Source of the DNA: Mycobacterium colombiense
GTDB taxonomy: Bacteria > Actinomycetota > Actinomycetes > Mycobacteriales > Mycobacteriaceae
Reading direction: 5' to 3'
NCBI RefSeq assembly: GCF_001665835.1
Contig: NZ_LZSX01000072.1
Span: forward strand, 1 to 64,000
DNA: 64,000 nt
Under the pieces are notes generated by a model. It had not been told where the DNA came from. It worked only from the letters and a program-made list of their open reading frames with translations, and ran no database searches. Positions 30,065 through 39,093 of the stretch are shown one piece after another; position 1 is the stretch's first letter; each line of letters begins with the position of its first letter. A program made the translations under genes and the position numbers.

Positions 30065-31408
30065 CTATAGATCGGCGGGGACCCGCTCGTCGACGGCGGC
30101 GGTCTGCAGCACGGTCCCCCTGGTTTCGGGCAGCAGCGAGACGGACACGAAGCTGGTCACCACGAGGGTCGCCATCATGAGCCCGATCGCCCAGCTGCCG
30201 TAGGTCGCCAGCAGGGTGCCCGCCAGCAGCGGCGGCACCGCGGCGCCGAGGATGCCGGCCAGGTTCATCGCCACCGCCGCGCCGCTGTACCGGTAGCGCG
30301 TGGCGAACAGCTCGGGAACGAAGGCACCCGTGGGGCCGTTGGCCACCGCCGCGCAGGCGAACATGCCGAGGACGGCGACCGCGTACATGACCGGGTTGCC
30401 GGTATCCATCAGCGGGATGACCACGAACGCCCATGGCAGGCACGCCGCCAGCCCGCACAGCATCACCCGGCGACGCCCGACGCGGTCGGACAGCCACGCC
30501 CCGAACGAGACGAACGCGATGCTCGTCAGCCCGGCCAGGGCGCCGACGCCCCAGATGAAGCTGCGCGAGTAGCCCAGGTGGGAGTGGGCGTACATGACCA
30601 GGAAGGTGTTGCCCAGGTAGACGAAGCCCATGCCACCCAGGAAGCAGCCCGCGACCAGCACGATCTCCCGTCGCTGGAGGCGGACCAGCTCTGCCAGCGG
30701 CGCTTTGGGCACCAGGTTACGGGCCTTCTCCTCGACGAACAGCGGGGTTTCGTCGATGTTGAGCCGCACATAGAGGGCGATGGCGATCAGCCCGCTGCTG
30801 ATCAGGAAGGGCACCCGCCAGCCCCAGTCCAGGAACGCGCGGCTGCTCTCGCCCACGGTGAGGCTGACGGCGAGGAAGGTCAGGCTGGCGAGGATGCCGG
30901 CCGTGCCGCCGCCCAGCGAGGTGAACATGCCGTACCAGCCGCGCTTGCCGGGGGGCGCGTATTCGGCGCTGAGCAGGACGGACCCCGCCCATTCGCCGCC
31001 GACCGCGAAGCCTTGCAGCAGCCGCAGGACGATGAGGATCAGCGGCGCCGCGACCCCGATCGATGCAGTGTCGGGGACCAGGCCCACGCTGACCGTCGAT
31101 GCGCCCATGATCAGCAGGGTGGCCACGAGCGTCTTCTTGCGGCCCAGCCGGTCGCCGAAGTAGCCGAAGACGGCCGCCCCCAGCGGGCGGGACAGGAACG
31201 CCGTCGCGAACGTCGCCATCGAGGCGATGGTGGCCACCGTCGGGCCCAGGTGCGGAAAGAAGACCGCGGGAAACACCAGCGCCGCCGCGGTCCCGTAGAT
31301 CAGGAAGTCGTAGAACTCGATGGCCGAGCCCACCAGGCAGGCCATCGCGATCCGCCGCATGGGGGTAGGGGCAGCGGCGTCGCCCACGGGCCGAGCGGGG
31401 TCACCCAT
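30065..31408 (-). CDS. MFS transporter, metabolite:H+ symporter family
   Basis: A 447-residue protein with 12 hydrophobic helices. The signatures GDRLGRKKTLV (loop 2-3), RLLQGFAVGGEWAGSVLLSAEYAP (helices 4-5) and the opening EFYDFLIYGTAAALVFP place it in the MHS group with ShiA, ProP and KgtP. The substrate is probably an organic acid or zwitterion but cannot be told. It corresponds to Rv1200. Confidence 0.9.
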   Translation of the reverse strand: MGDPARPVGDAAAPTPMRRIAMACLVGSAIEFYDFLIYGTAAALVFPAVFFPHLGPTVATIASMATFATAFLSRPLGAAVFGYFGDRLGRKKTLVATLLIMGASTVSVGLVPDTASIGVAAPLILIVLRLLQGFAVGGEWAGSVLLSAEYAPPGKRGWYGMFTSLGGGTAGILASLTFLAVSLTVGESSRAFLDWGWRVPFLISSGLIAIALYVRLNIDETPLFVEEKARNLVPKAPLAELVRLQRREIVLVAGCFLGGMGFVYLGNTFLVMYAHSHLGYSRSFIWGVGALAGLTSIAFVSFGAWLSDRVGRRRVMLCGLAACLPWAFVVIPLMDTGNPVMYAVAVLGMFACAAVANGPTGAFVPELFATRYRYSGAAVAMNLAGILGAAVPPLLAGTLLATYGSWAIGLMMATLVVTSFVSVSLLPETRGTVLQTAAVDERVPADL

Positions 31409-31537
31409 GGCGGCCGTTCGCCGTCCGGTTACATCGATGCACGGTTACGACGGTAGGTGAAGCTTCGCGGCCACGCTCGGCGCTGGAGCTGGCAAATTGC
31501 TGCGTGTCTCGGCACTCGGCTGACCAGCTGCTACCCC

Positions 31538-31555
31538 GTTGAGCGACCGCTCAAC
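31538..31555. terminator. Hairpin at the 3' end of fadD36
   Basis: GTTGAGC and GCTCAAC form a perfect 7-bp stem with a 4-base loop that overlaps the fadD36 stop codon. Confidence 0.45.
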
Positions 31556-32966
31556 CGTCGGTCAGCAGCCGCTTTTTGAGCACCTTGCCCATGGCGTTGC
31601 GCGGCAGCGCGTCCACGATGCGCACCTCGCGCGGCCGCTTGTGCACCGAAAGCTCCTGGGCGACATAGTCGATCAGCGCGTCGCCGTCGGCCGATCCGAC
31701 GACGAACGCGACGATGCGCTGACCCAGGTCCGCATCGGGCATCCCGACCACCGCCGCCTCCTGGACGCCCGGATGCCCGAGCAGCACCGTTTCGATCTCG
31801 CCCGCGCCGATGCGGTAGCCGCCGGACTTGATCAGGTCGACCGACTCGCGCCCGACGATGCGGTGCATCCCGTCGGCGTCGATCACCGCGACGTCGCCGG
31901 TGCGGTACCAGCCGTCGGAGTCGAACGCCTCGGCGGTGGCGTCCGGCCGGTTCAGGTAGCCGTCGAACATCATCGGCCCCCGCACGTGCAGCTTCCCGAC
32001 GGTCTCGCCGTCGTGCGGCACCAGCCCGCCGTCGTCGCCGAGCACCCGGGTCTGCACACCGGTGAGCGGCAGGCCCACCCAGCCCGGGCGCCGCTCGCCG
32101 TCAGCCCGGGTGGACAGCGTGATCAGCGATTCCGACGCGCCGTAGCGTTCGATGGGCTGGTGTCCGGTGAGCCCGGCCAGCCGGTCGAACACCGGAACCG
32201 GCAGCGGTGCGCTGCCGGAGACCAGGAGCCGTGCCGGGCGCAGCGCCCGGGCGGCCGCGTCGTCGTCCACCACCCGTGACCACACCGTGGGCACCCCGAA
32301 AAACAGCGTGCCGCCGTGGTCGGTAGCGGCCTGCGCGTAGCCCTGCGGCGTCGGCTTGCCGGTGTGGATGAAGCGGTTTCCGATCCGCAGCGAGCCGAGC
32401 AGGCCCAGCACCAGGCCGTGCACGTGAAAGAGCGGCAAGCCGTGCACCAAGACGTCATCGGCCGTCCACTGCCAGGCTTCCGCGAGGGCGTCGAGGTCGG
32501 CCGCGATCGCGCGTCGGCTCAGCACCACGCCTTTGGGCAGCCCGGTGGTCCCGGAGGTGTAGATGATCATCGCGGTGGCGTCGGGCGACGGCTCGGCGTA
32601 GCGGTGCCAGGAGCGGGCGTGCAACCGCACCGGGATGTGCGGCAGCCCCTCCGGCTCGTCGGGCATCGGCCCGAGCCAGGCTTTGACTCCGGAATCGGTG
32701 AGCATGTGCCGGCGTTCGGCCGCGCCGACGTCGGCGGGCACCGGGACGAAGGGCACCCCGGCGATCAAGCACCCGGTGACGGCCAGCGCCGTCGCGGCGG
32801 TCGGGGCGGCCAGGATGGCGACGCGGCCGGCTCCGCCCAGCCGTTCGGCCACCGACGTCGCGGCGCCGGCCAGGTCGCTGCGGCTGAGCACGGTGCCGTC
32901 GATGCGCACCGCGTCGGCGACATCGGTGGCGGTCGGGACCGAAGGATCAAGCGACGCCAGCAGCAC
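31551..32966 (-). CDS. fadD36: Fatty-acid/malonate-type acyl-CoA ligase FadD36
   Basis: A 471-residue ANL-family adenylating enzyme with IIYTSGTTGLPKGVVLSRRA, SDGWYRTGDVAVI and the C-terminal lysine region PRNAMGKVLKKRLL. It is shorter than most FadD proteins and matches Rv1193 in size. The family activates a carboxylic acid to its CoA thioester. The substrate is not deducible; short compact members resemble malonyl-CoA synthetases. Confidence 0.92.
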   Translation of the reverse strand: MLLASLDPSVPTATDVADAVRIDGTVLSRSDLAGAATSVAERLGGAGRVAILAAPTAATALAVTGCLIAGVPFVPVPADVGAAERRHMLTDSGVKAWLGPMPDEPEGLPHIPVRLHARSWHRYAEPSPDATAMIIYTSGTTGLPKGVVLSRRAIAADLDALAEAWQWTADDVLVHGLPLFHVHGLVLGLLGSLRIGNRFIHTGKPTPQGYAQAATDHGGTLFFGVPTVWSRVVDDDAAARALRPARLLVSGSAPLPVPVFDRLAGLTGHQPIERYGASESLITLSTRADGERRPGWVGLPLTGVQTRVLGDDGGLVPHDGETVGKLHVRGPMMFDGYLNRPDATAEAFDSDGWYRTGDVAVIDADGMHRIVGRESVDLIKSGGYRIGAGEIETVLLGHPGVQEAAVVGMPDADLGQRIVAFVVGSADGDALIDYVAQELSVHKRPREVRIVDALPRNAMGKVLKKRLLTDG

Positions 32967-32995
32967 GTCAGCAGGCTACCCGGCGCCGGAGAAGG

Positions 32996-33904
32996 TCAGC
33001 CCTTCTCGTCCCAGATCTTCATCAGGGTGGACAGGATCTCCTCGCCGCGGCCCAGCCCGGCGAGGTGGCTTTCGCCGGGCAGCACGAACAGCTCGCAGTC
33101 GGGCAGCAACGAAACCACGTGCTGGCCATGGGCGAACGGCACGATGTGGTCGCTGTCGCCGTGCCACCAGCGCACCGGGACCTTGACCTCGTCGAGCCGG
33201 AATCCCCAGTCCCGGGTGAACAGGATGATGTCGTTGAAGGGGGCCGCCAGCTGCTTGCGGCTGCCGTTGAGCAGGTCGTCGAGGAACATCGCCCCGAACT
33301 CGGGCCGGGTGAGCAGGCGCCGGTCGGCCTCCGGCGACACCGCGGCATACAGATACAGCGCGGTGCTCGCGACCGGTCGGATTGCCCGGACCATCAGGCT
33401 CGCACCGATCCGCAGCGGGTCCCCGCCGAGCTGCAGCAGCGGCGCCACCCGTTTGCCCAGGTTCATCAGGCCGCTGGTGATGCCTTCGTCGCCGAGGAAC
33501 GGCGCGACGCCGCCGAGCACGCCGGCCGCGACCACCCGATCGGACAGCACCGCGGCCGAGGCGAGTGCGTACGGACCGCCGCCGGACAGGCCGATGACGG
33601 CCATCTTGTCGATGCCGAGCGTGCCCGCGATGGTCCGCAGGTCCTCGGCGAATGCCCGGATGTTCTCGTAGCGGTGGGGGGTCGACGAGCCGATCCCGGG
33701 GCGGTCCAGCCCGATCAGCCGGATCTTGTGGTTCTCGGCGTACAGGCGGGCTTCGGTGGGAATCTGGCGGCGGGCACCGGGGGTGCCGTGCAGCCAGAAG
33801 ACGGCCCGGCCCTGCGGATCGCCGAACTCGGCGAAGCCGATCTGGCGGTCCTCGCCGACGGCGACGTTTCCTTCGAGTTTGGGGCGGGCGATCTCGATGA
33901 CCAT
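32996..33904 (-). CDS. Alpha/beta-fold hydrolase
   Basis: A 302-residue protein with oxyanion-hole motif FWLHGTPGARRQ, GLDRPGIGSS and the nucleophile elbow VIGLSGGGPYALA. His in GESHLAGL probably completes the triad. No signal peptide is present. It is Rv1191-like. The substrate is unknown. It is the last gene shared with H37Rv order before the catabolic island on its right. Confidence 0.88.
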   Translation of the reverse strand: MVIEIARPKLEGNVAVGEDRQIGFAEFGDPQGRAVFWLHGTPGARRQIPTEARLYAENHKIRLIGLDRPGIGSSTPHRYENIRAFAEDLRTIAGTLGIDKMAVIGLSGGGPYALASAAVLSDRVVAAGVLGGVAPFLGDEGITSGLMNLGKRVAPLLQLGGDPLRIGASLMVRAIRPVASTALYLYAAVSPEADRRLLTRPEFGAMFLDDLLNGSRKQLAAPFNDIILFTRDWGFRLDEVKVPVRWWHGDSDHIVPFAHGQHVVSLLPDCELFVLPGESHLAGLGRGEEILSTLMKIWDEKG

Positions 33905-33947
33905 GTCGAGCAGCTTGGCATGAGACGAGCGGCTTACAAAAGGGCGG

Positions 33948-36239
33948 CTAGGTGTTAAGCACGCGTTCGCCGATCACCCGCTGGTCGCGCAGGTCGGTCA
34001 CCTCCGCCTCGGACAAGCCCAGCTCGCGCAGGACCTCGTCGTTGTGCTGGCCGAGTGTCGGCGGGGCGGTGCGGTGGTGGTGGCGCGGTCCGGGCGTGAT
34101 GCGGAAGGGCCAGCCGGGGTAGCGGTGCGGCCCGGTGATCCGGTGTTCGAACTCCTCGTAGTATCCGCGCGCGTCGAGCTGGGCCCCGATGAATTCGGGG
34201 TCATACATCTGGTCTCCGGTGATCACCCGCTCGGCCGCGATCCCCTGCGCCTGAAGGGAGTCGACGATCGCCGCGGCGTCCTGCGTGCGCGTCCAGGCGG
34301 CGACGAGCTCGTCGAAGGCGTCGTGGTCGATCGGCTGATCGGGAACCGACAGCGCCACCCACACGTCATCCTCGTTCGTCGGATAGACGCCCTGCAGGCA
34401 GCCGCGCCGGCGGCTGCCCTCGCGCGGGCGCACGACGCCGTTCATCGAGTACTCGATCACCGGTTCGGCGGTGACCGCGGCGGCGACCTCGATCTGGGCT
34501 ATCTCGATGAGTTGGCCGGCGCCAGTGCGGTTGCGGTGCTCGAGCGCGGCCAGCAGCGCGACCCCGGCATGCACGCCGACGATCGGATCGGCGGGACCCT
34601 GCGGGTTGCACGGCGGGCCGTCGGGATAGCCGGTGACCGCCGACATTCCGGAGGTCTGCTCGAAGTTCAGCGCCCAGCCGACATAGTCGCGCCACGGGCC
34701 GTGCAGGCCGTAGCCGGGCATCCGCACCACGATCACGTCGGGGTTCAGCGCTGTCAGCGAGTCGTAGTCCAGACCGAAGTTTTCGACGACGCGCGGCGAG
34801 AAGTTCTCCACCACCACGTCGGCCTCGGCGGCCAGCCGCCGCGCCAGGTCGAGGCCCCGCGCCGACGTCAGGTCCAGCGTGAGGTCGCGCTTGTTGAGGT
34901 TGGTGCCCTGCCAAATGGGGCTGCGCTCGTACCAGTCGTCGCCCTCGTAGGCGAACGCCCCCGAGTAGCGGTGCCCGTCGGGCCGCTGGATCGACTCGAC
35001 CTTGACGATGTCGGCGCCGAACGCCCCGAGGTAGCAGGTCAGATACGCGCCGGCCCAGAACGTGGTCAAATCGAGCACCCGCATCCCGGTGAAGGGCAGC
35101 GGCCCAGCCGATTGCTGAAGCGCTCGGCCGTCGCCGGTCCACGCCGTCGGCTGCCCTCCCAGCGGCGGCGCCGGACGGGGTTGAGCCACAGGGGTTTTCG
35201 AGAACCGGAACGGCGGTCCGGGACGCCGGAACGGCCCGGCTTCGGTGAAGAACCCCCGCTCGGCGTATTGCGGGCAATCGAGCACGGTGGCGCCGTCGTT
35301 GACCGGCGCCGCCGGAATCCGCAGCGCCTGAGCGAGTTCCACGATCTCGGCGACGGTCTGACCGGCGAGCACCGGCTCGGCCTTGGCGAAGAAGTCGTCG
35401 CGCTCCGGGCCACCCATCATGATCGCGAGCTGATGCTCGCCGAACTCGGGCAGGCCGAGCATCGCGCAGACGTCGAGCCAGTGCTGGCCCGTCAGGCAGT
35501 TGATGCCCACCCAGCCGTCGGCGGCCCGGACGACACCCAGCATCGGCCCCGACCGCAGGTTGGCGGGCAGGCCCAGCCGTCGCATCCGTTGCGCCATCAA
35601 CATCGGATACGGCAACGTCGACAGCAACGATTCCAGTTGCGAGACATCCACTTCGGCGACGCGGCCGTCGGGTCGCGACCGCAGGGCGGTCAGCGCACCC
35701 AGCGCGCCGTAGGCGCCGGCGACGTACTCGGGGATCCGGGCGCCGACCTGAACCGGTGGGCGCTCGGGATCCCGGGAGCTGATCCAGCCCGATGCCGCCT
35801 GCAGGGTCAGCGGTGTGGCCCGGCGACGACGGAACGGTCCGGACTGACCGAACCCAGAGATGCGTAGTAACACTAGGTTTGGGTTGACCCGCTGCAGGTC
35901 ATCACCCCCGAGCCCGCACCTCTCCAGCGTTCCGGGTTCGGAATCGTCGATCAGCAGGTGCGCCCGGGCGACGAGTTCACGCGCGGCCGCGAGGTCGTCG
36001 GCCGCCGAGAGATCAAGCGTGGCAGCGTCTTTTCCGGCGTTCAGGTACTCGAAGAGGCCCGACCGATCCGGGTCGACGACTCCCGAGGCGAACGGGCCCC
36101 AGCGCCGCAGCGGGTCTCCGGTGGGCGGCTCGATCTTGATGACCTCGGCGCCCAGGTCGACAAGAAGCTTTGCCGCGTAGGGACCCGAGATCTCACTGGC
36201 GATTTCGACGACGTGCAGCCCCGCGAGGGGTCCCGTCAC
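33948..36239 (-). CDS. Tandem class III (CaiB/BaiF) CoA-transferase
   Basis: A 763-residue protein made of two family III CoA-transferase domains in one chain (about 1-350 and 385-745). Domain 1 starts GLHVVEIASEISGPYAAKLLVDLGAE; domain 2 starts GMRVLDLTTFWAGAYLTCYLGAFGAD. Normal family members are single domains that form interlocked dimers, so this is a fused dimer. Domain 2 carries the DVVVENFSPRVVENFGLDY motif; in domain 1 the equivalent HLLIDDSEPGTLERCGL looks degenerate, so perhaps only one active site works. It resembles Rv1866 in organisation. The GTG overlaps the aldehyde dehydrogenase stop (GTGA), so the acid formed by that enzyme may be its substrate. Confidence 0.88.
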   Translation of the reverse strand: MTGPLAGLHVVEIASEISGPYAAKLLVDLGAEVIKIEPPTGDPLRRWGPFASGVVDPDRSGLFEYLNAGKDAATLDLSAADDLAAARELVARAHLLIDDSEPGTLERCGLGGDDLQRVNPNLVLLRISGFGQSGPFRRRRATPLTLQAASGWISSRDPERPPVQVGARIPEYVAGAYGALGALTALRSRPDGRVAEVDVSQLESLLSTLPYPMLMAQRMRRLGLPANLRSGPMLGVVRAADGWVGINCLTGQHWLDVCAMLGLPEFGEHQLAIMMGGPERDDFFAKAEPVLAGQTVAEIVELAQALRIPAAPVNDGATVLDCPQYAERGFFTEAGPFRRPGPPFRFSKTPVAQPRPAPPLGGQPTAWTGDGRALQQSAGPLPFTGMRVLDLTTFWAGAYLTCYLGAFGADIVKVESIQRPDGHRYSGAFAYEGDDWYERSPIWQGTNLNKRDLTLDLTSARGLDLARRLAAEADVVVENFSPRVVENFGLDYDSLTALNPDVIVVRMPGYGLHGPWRDYVGWALNFEQTSGMSAVTGYPDGPPCNPQGPADPIVGVHAGVALLAALEHRNRTGAGQLIEIAQIEVAAAVTAEPVIEYSMNGVVRPREGSRRRGCLQGVYPTNEDDVWVALSVPDQPIDHDAFDELVAAWTRTQDAAAIVDSLQAQGIAAERVITGDQMYDPEFIGAQLDARGYYEEFEHRITGPHRYPGWPFRITPGPRHHHRTAPPTLGQHNDEVLRELGLSEAEVTDLRDQRVIGERVLNT

Positions 36240-37696
36240 GCGGGAACCCCGATTGCCATCGGTTCCATGTACTGGTGCAGCCCGCCGATTCCGCCGCCCT
36301 CCCGGCCCAGCCCGCTGAGCTTGAAGCCGCCGAACGGCGCGCCGCCGGGGCTGATGCCGTTGACCGCAATCTGGCCGGTGCGGATGCGGCGCGCCACGCT
36401 GACGGCGCGGTCCACGTCGTCACCCCACACCGCACCGGAGAGCCCGTATTGCGAGTTGTTTGCGATGGCGACGGCGTCGTCGTCGTCGCGGTAGCGCAGC
36501 ACGGTCAACACCGGACCGAACACTTCCTCTTGCGCGATAGTCGAATTCGGCTCCACCCCGGACAGGATCGTCGGTTCGACGTAGTAGCCGACGTCCAGGC
36601 CGGCCGGCCGGCCGCCGCCGGTCACCAGCTTGGCCCCGTCGCTGCGCGCGCCGGCGATGTGCGCCTCGACCCGGTCGCGTTGCGCCGCGCTGATCAGCGG
36701 ACCCATCTGCACATCGGGATCGGTGGGGTCGCCCACCTTGACCTCGCGGGCCAATGCTGCCAGCCGATCGACGACATCGTCGTGCAGCGAATCGGGCAAC
36801 AGCAGCCGGCTGTGCAGGATGCAGGCCTGTCCGGCATGTAGCGAACAGGATTGGAACAGCATCTGTTCCAGCATCTCGTCGGTAACGACGGCGTCGTCGA
36901 GGACGATGCTGGCCGACTTTCCACCCAGCTCCAACAGGATTCGCTTCATGGTGTCGCCGGCGGCGGACATCACCTGGCGGCCCACGACCGAGCTGCCGGT
37001 GAAGCTCACCATATCGATGCGCGGATCGGTGGTCAGCAGCTTGGCCGCCTCGACGCCCGAGGGCGTCACCACGTTGACCACCCCCGGTGGGATGTCGGTG
37101 TGCTCGTCGATGAGCCGCGCCAGCGCCAGCCCGGCCAGCGGTGTCAGCGGAGAGGGCTTGAGCACGACCGTATTGCCCGCGGCCAGGGCATGATTCAGCT
37201 TCATGACGTTGAGGCAGTGCGGGAAGTTCCACGGCGTGAGCACCGATACGACGCCCAGCGGCGCGTGCCGCAGCAACGTGGTTCCGGCGCTGATGCCGGC
37301 GACCTCCTGGTCGGCCAGCTGGGTCGCGAGCTGGGCGGCGTGCATGGACATGAACCCGGTGCCATCGATCTGCATGATGCGCTCGTTGGCGATGCAGCCC
37401 CACTCGGCCTGGGACAGCGCGAAGAAGTCGTCGGCGTGCTTGGTCAGCGCCTCGCCCAGCTGGTTCAGGCACCCGGCACGCTGCTCGGCGGACATCGTGC
37501 CCCATGGTCCGCTGTCGAATGCGCGGCGCGCGGCCGCGATCGCGTCGTCAACCTGCGCGACGCTCGCGTCGGGTGCGGTGGCGATGACGGCCTCGGTGGA
37601 CGGGGACAGGTCGTCGTAGCGACCGTCCTGCGGCTCGACCCAATGGCCGTCGATGTAGAGCTGGTAGGTCTGGACAAGAGCGGGCGAATCGGCCAT
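36236..37696 (-). CDS. NAD(P)-dependent aldehyde dehydrogenase
   Basis: 486 residues from the ATG with GGAGGA upstream. ALDH superfamily motifs are TPWNFPHCLNVMK, the glycine-rich SFTGSSVVGRQ, LELGGKSASI and the catalytic cysteine in HAGQACILHSRLL. It oxidises an aldehyde to the carboxylic acid. It is divergent from the P450 (196-bp spacer) and coupled to the CoA-transferase downstream. Context suggests oxidation of the aldehyde produced by the P450 and alcohol dehydrogenase of the island. Confidence 0.92.
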   Translation of the reverse strand: MADSPALVQTYQLYIDGHWVEPQDGRYDDLSPSTEAVIATAPDASVAQVDDAIAAARRAFDSGPWGTMSAEQRAGCLNQLGEALTKHADDFFALSQAEWGCIANERIMQIDGTGFMSMHAAQLATQLADQEVAGISAGTTLLRHAPLGVVSVLTPWNFPHCLNVMKLNHALAAGNTVVLKPSPLTPLAGLALARLIDEHTDIPPGVVNVVTPSGVEAAKLLTTDPRIDMVSFTGSSVVGRQVMSAAGDTMKRILLELGGKSASIVLDDAVVTDEMLEQMLFQSCSLHAGQACILHSRLLLPDSLHDDVVDRLAALAREVKVGDPTDPDVQMGPLISAAQRDRVEAHIAGARSDGAKLVTGGGRPAGLDVGYYVEPTILSGVEPNSTIAQEEVFGPVLTVLRYRDDDDAVAIANNSQYGLSGAVWGDDVDRAVSVARRIRTGQIAVNGISPGGAPFGGFKLSGLGREGGGIGGLHQYMEPMAIGVPA

Positions 37697-37802
37697 GTTG
37701 CTTCCTCCGGTCATCTGATCACTTGGTGTACACCCCCTTGTGTCCGCCGTCAATCATCAATTGCGTGTGAAAACCAAGCTATTCCATTATTTTGGTGTCG
37801 TA

Positions 37803-37832
37803 TTGACAGCACGCGGCGACGCGGAGTAGACA
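37803..37832 (+). promoter_or_regulatory. Promoter of the P450-led catabolic operon
   Basis: TTGACA at 37803-37808 and TAGACA at 37827-37832 are spaced 18 bp apart. Transcription is predicted to start near 37840, immediately before a palindromic operator. The leader to the P450 GTG would be about 53 bases. Confidence 0.55.
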
Positions 37833-37841
37833 CAGTCGGCA

Positions 37842-37862
37842 GACAGATTGCACCAATCTGTC
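37842..37862. promoter_or_regulatory. 21-bp palindromic operator at the P450 promoter
   Basis: Perfect 9-bp arms GACAGATTG and CAATCTGTC are separated by CAC. The site lies just downstream of the predicted transcription start. The best candidate ligand is the TetR protein encoded at the end of the same operon; that pairing is inference. Confidence 0.65.
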
Positions 37863-37892
37863 GGATCGGGTGTCCTGCGAGAGGGGCTTGCC

Positions 37893-39089
37893 GTGCAGAC
37901 TCATCCACCACTGCGCTCGCCCAGCTTCCCGCTGCACTCCCCCGACTTCTACGCCGGTGACCCGTATCCCGCCTACCGGGAGCTGCGCGCGACGGCGCCG
38001 GTGTGCTGGAACGACGTCACCAACTTCTGGGCGCTGCTCAAGTACGAGGACATCCGGTTCGTGTCGAGCAACCCGGCGCTGTTCACCTCCACCCAGGGCA
38101 TCACGATCCCCGATCCGCAGATGCCCAACCCGGTGCAGCAGGGGAGCCTGATCTTCACCGACCCGCCGCGGCACCGGCAGATGCGCAAGCTGATCAACTC
38201 CGGATTCACCCGCCGTCGTGTTTCGGTGCTCGAGCCGAAGATCCGCGAGATTGTGCGCGGCATTCTCGACGGCGTCGAACCCGGCTCCGTGCACGAGTTC
38301 GCCGAACAGATCGCCGCTCCCCTGCCCACCCGGATGATCGCCGAACTGATCGGCGCCCCGCCCGACGACTGGGAGCAGTTCCGGGCGTGGTCGGATGCGG
38401 CCACCGGCACGGCCGATCCGGAGATCGAGCTCGACCCGGCGGTGGCGGCCGGGCAACTCTACGAGTACTTCCAGAAGTTGATCGCGGCTCGCCGCGTGCA
38501 ACCGCGGGACGACCTGCTCTCGGTCCTGGCCGAGGCCGAGATCGACGAACACCGGCTAGACGATGAAGACCTGCTCAACTTCGCCTTCCTGCTGCTGGTG
38601 GCCGGCAACGAGACCACCCGCAACCTCATCGCGCTGGGAACGCTGGCGTTGATCGCGAATCCCGACCAATACCGCCTGCTCGCCGAGGATCCCGCCCGCA
38701 TCCCCCTCGCGGTCGAGGAGATGTTGCGGTGGAACAGTCCCGTGGTGCACATGGCCCGCACCGCGACAGCCGACATCGAGCTCCGCGGTCAGCGGATCCG
38801 CGCCGGTGAGGTGGTGGTGATGCTCTACGGATCGGCCAACCGGGACGAGGACGTGTTCGGCCCCGACTCCGAGGAGTTCGACGTGACCCGTCACCCGAAC
38901 CCGCACATCGCCTTCGGCTGTGGCGAACATTCTTGTGTGGGCGCACAATTGGCGCGACTGGAGGCGACGGTGCTCTTCGAAGAGCTGCTGCGCCGGTTTC
39001 CGCGCATGGAGCTGGTGGGCGAGGTGGATCGGATGCGGGCCACCATGGTGCCCGGGGTGAAGCGCATGCCGGTGCGGATGGGGGCCTGA
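37893..39089 (+). CDS. Cytochrome P450
   Basis: A 398-residue soluble P450. It has the I-helix oxygen-activation motif AGNETTR, an ExxR-containing EEMLRWNSP region and the heme-binding loop FGCGEHSCVGAQLARLE with the proximal cysteine. The GTG at 37893 with GAGAGGGG upstream is preferred to an ATG at 37848 that overlaps the operator. It is the first gene of a nine-gene operon arranged like the igr locus, where CYP125 opens the sterol side-chain pathway. I do not assign it to a CYP family. Likely role: terminal hydroxylation of an alkyl side chain. Confidence 0.93.
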   Translation: MQTHPPLRSPSFPLHSPDFYAGDPYPAYRELRATAPVCWNDVTNFWALLKYEDIRFVSSNPALFTSTQGITIPDPQMPNPVQQGSLIFTDPPRHRQMRKLINSGFTRRRVSVLEPKIREIVRGILDGVEPGSVHEFAEQIAAPLPTRMIAELIGAPPDDWEQFRAWSDAATGTADPEIELDPAVAAGQLYEYFQKLIAARRVQPRDDLLSVLAEAEIDEHRLDDEDLLNFAFLLLVAGNETTRNLIALGTLALIANPDQYRLLAEDPARIPLAVEEMLRWNSPVVHMARTATADIELRGQRIRAGEVVVMLYGSANRDEDVFGPDSEEFDVTRHPNPHIAFGCGEHSCVGAQLARLEATVLFEELLRRFPRMELVGEVDRMRATMVPGVKRMPVRMGA

Positions 39090-39093
39090 GCCG

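Noticed and set aside
37725-37734. GGTGTACACC palindrome before the aldehyde dehydrogenase
   Set aside because: It is only 10 bp and not repeated, so it could occur by chance. It is kept as background beside the stronger 21-bp site.
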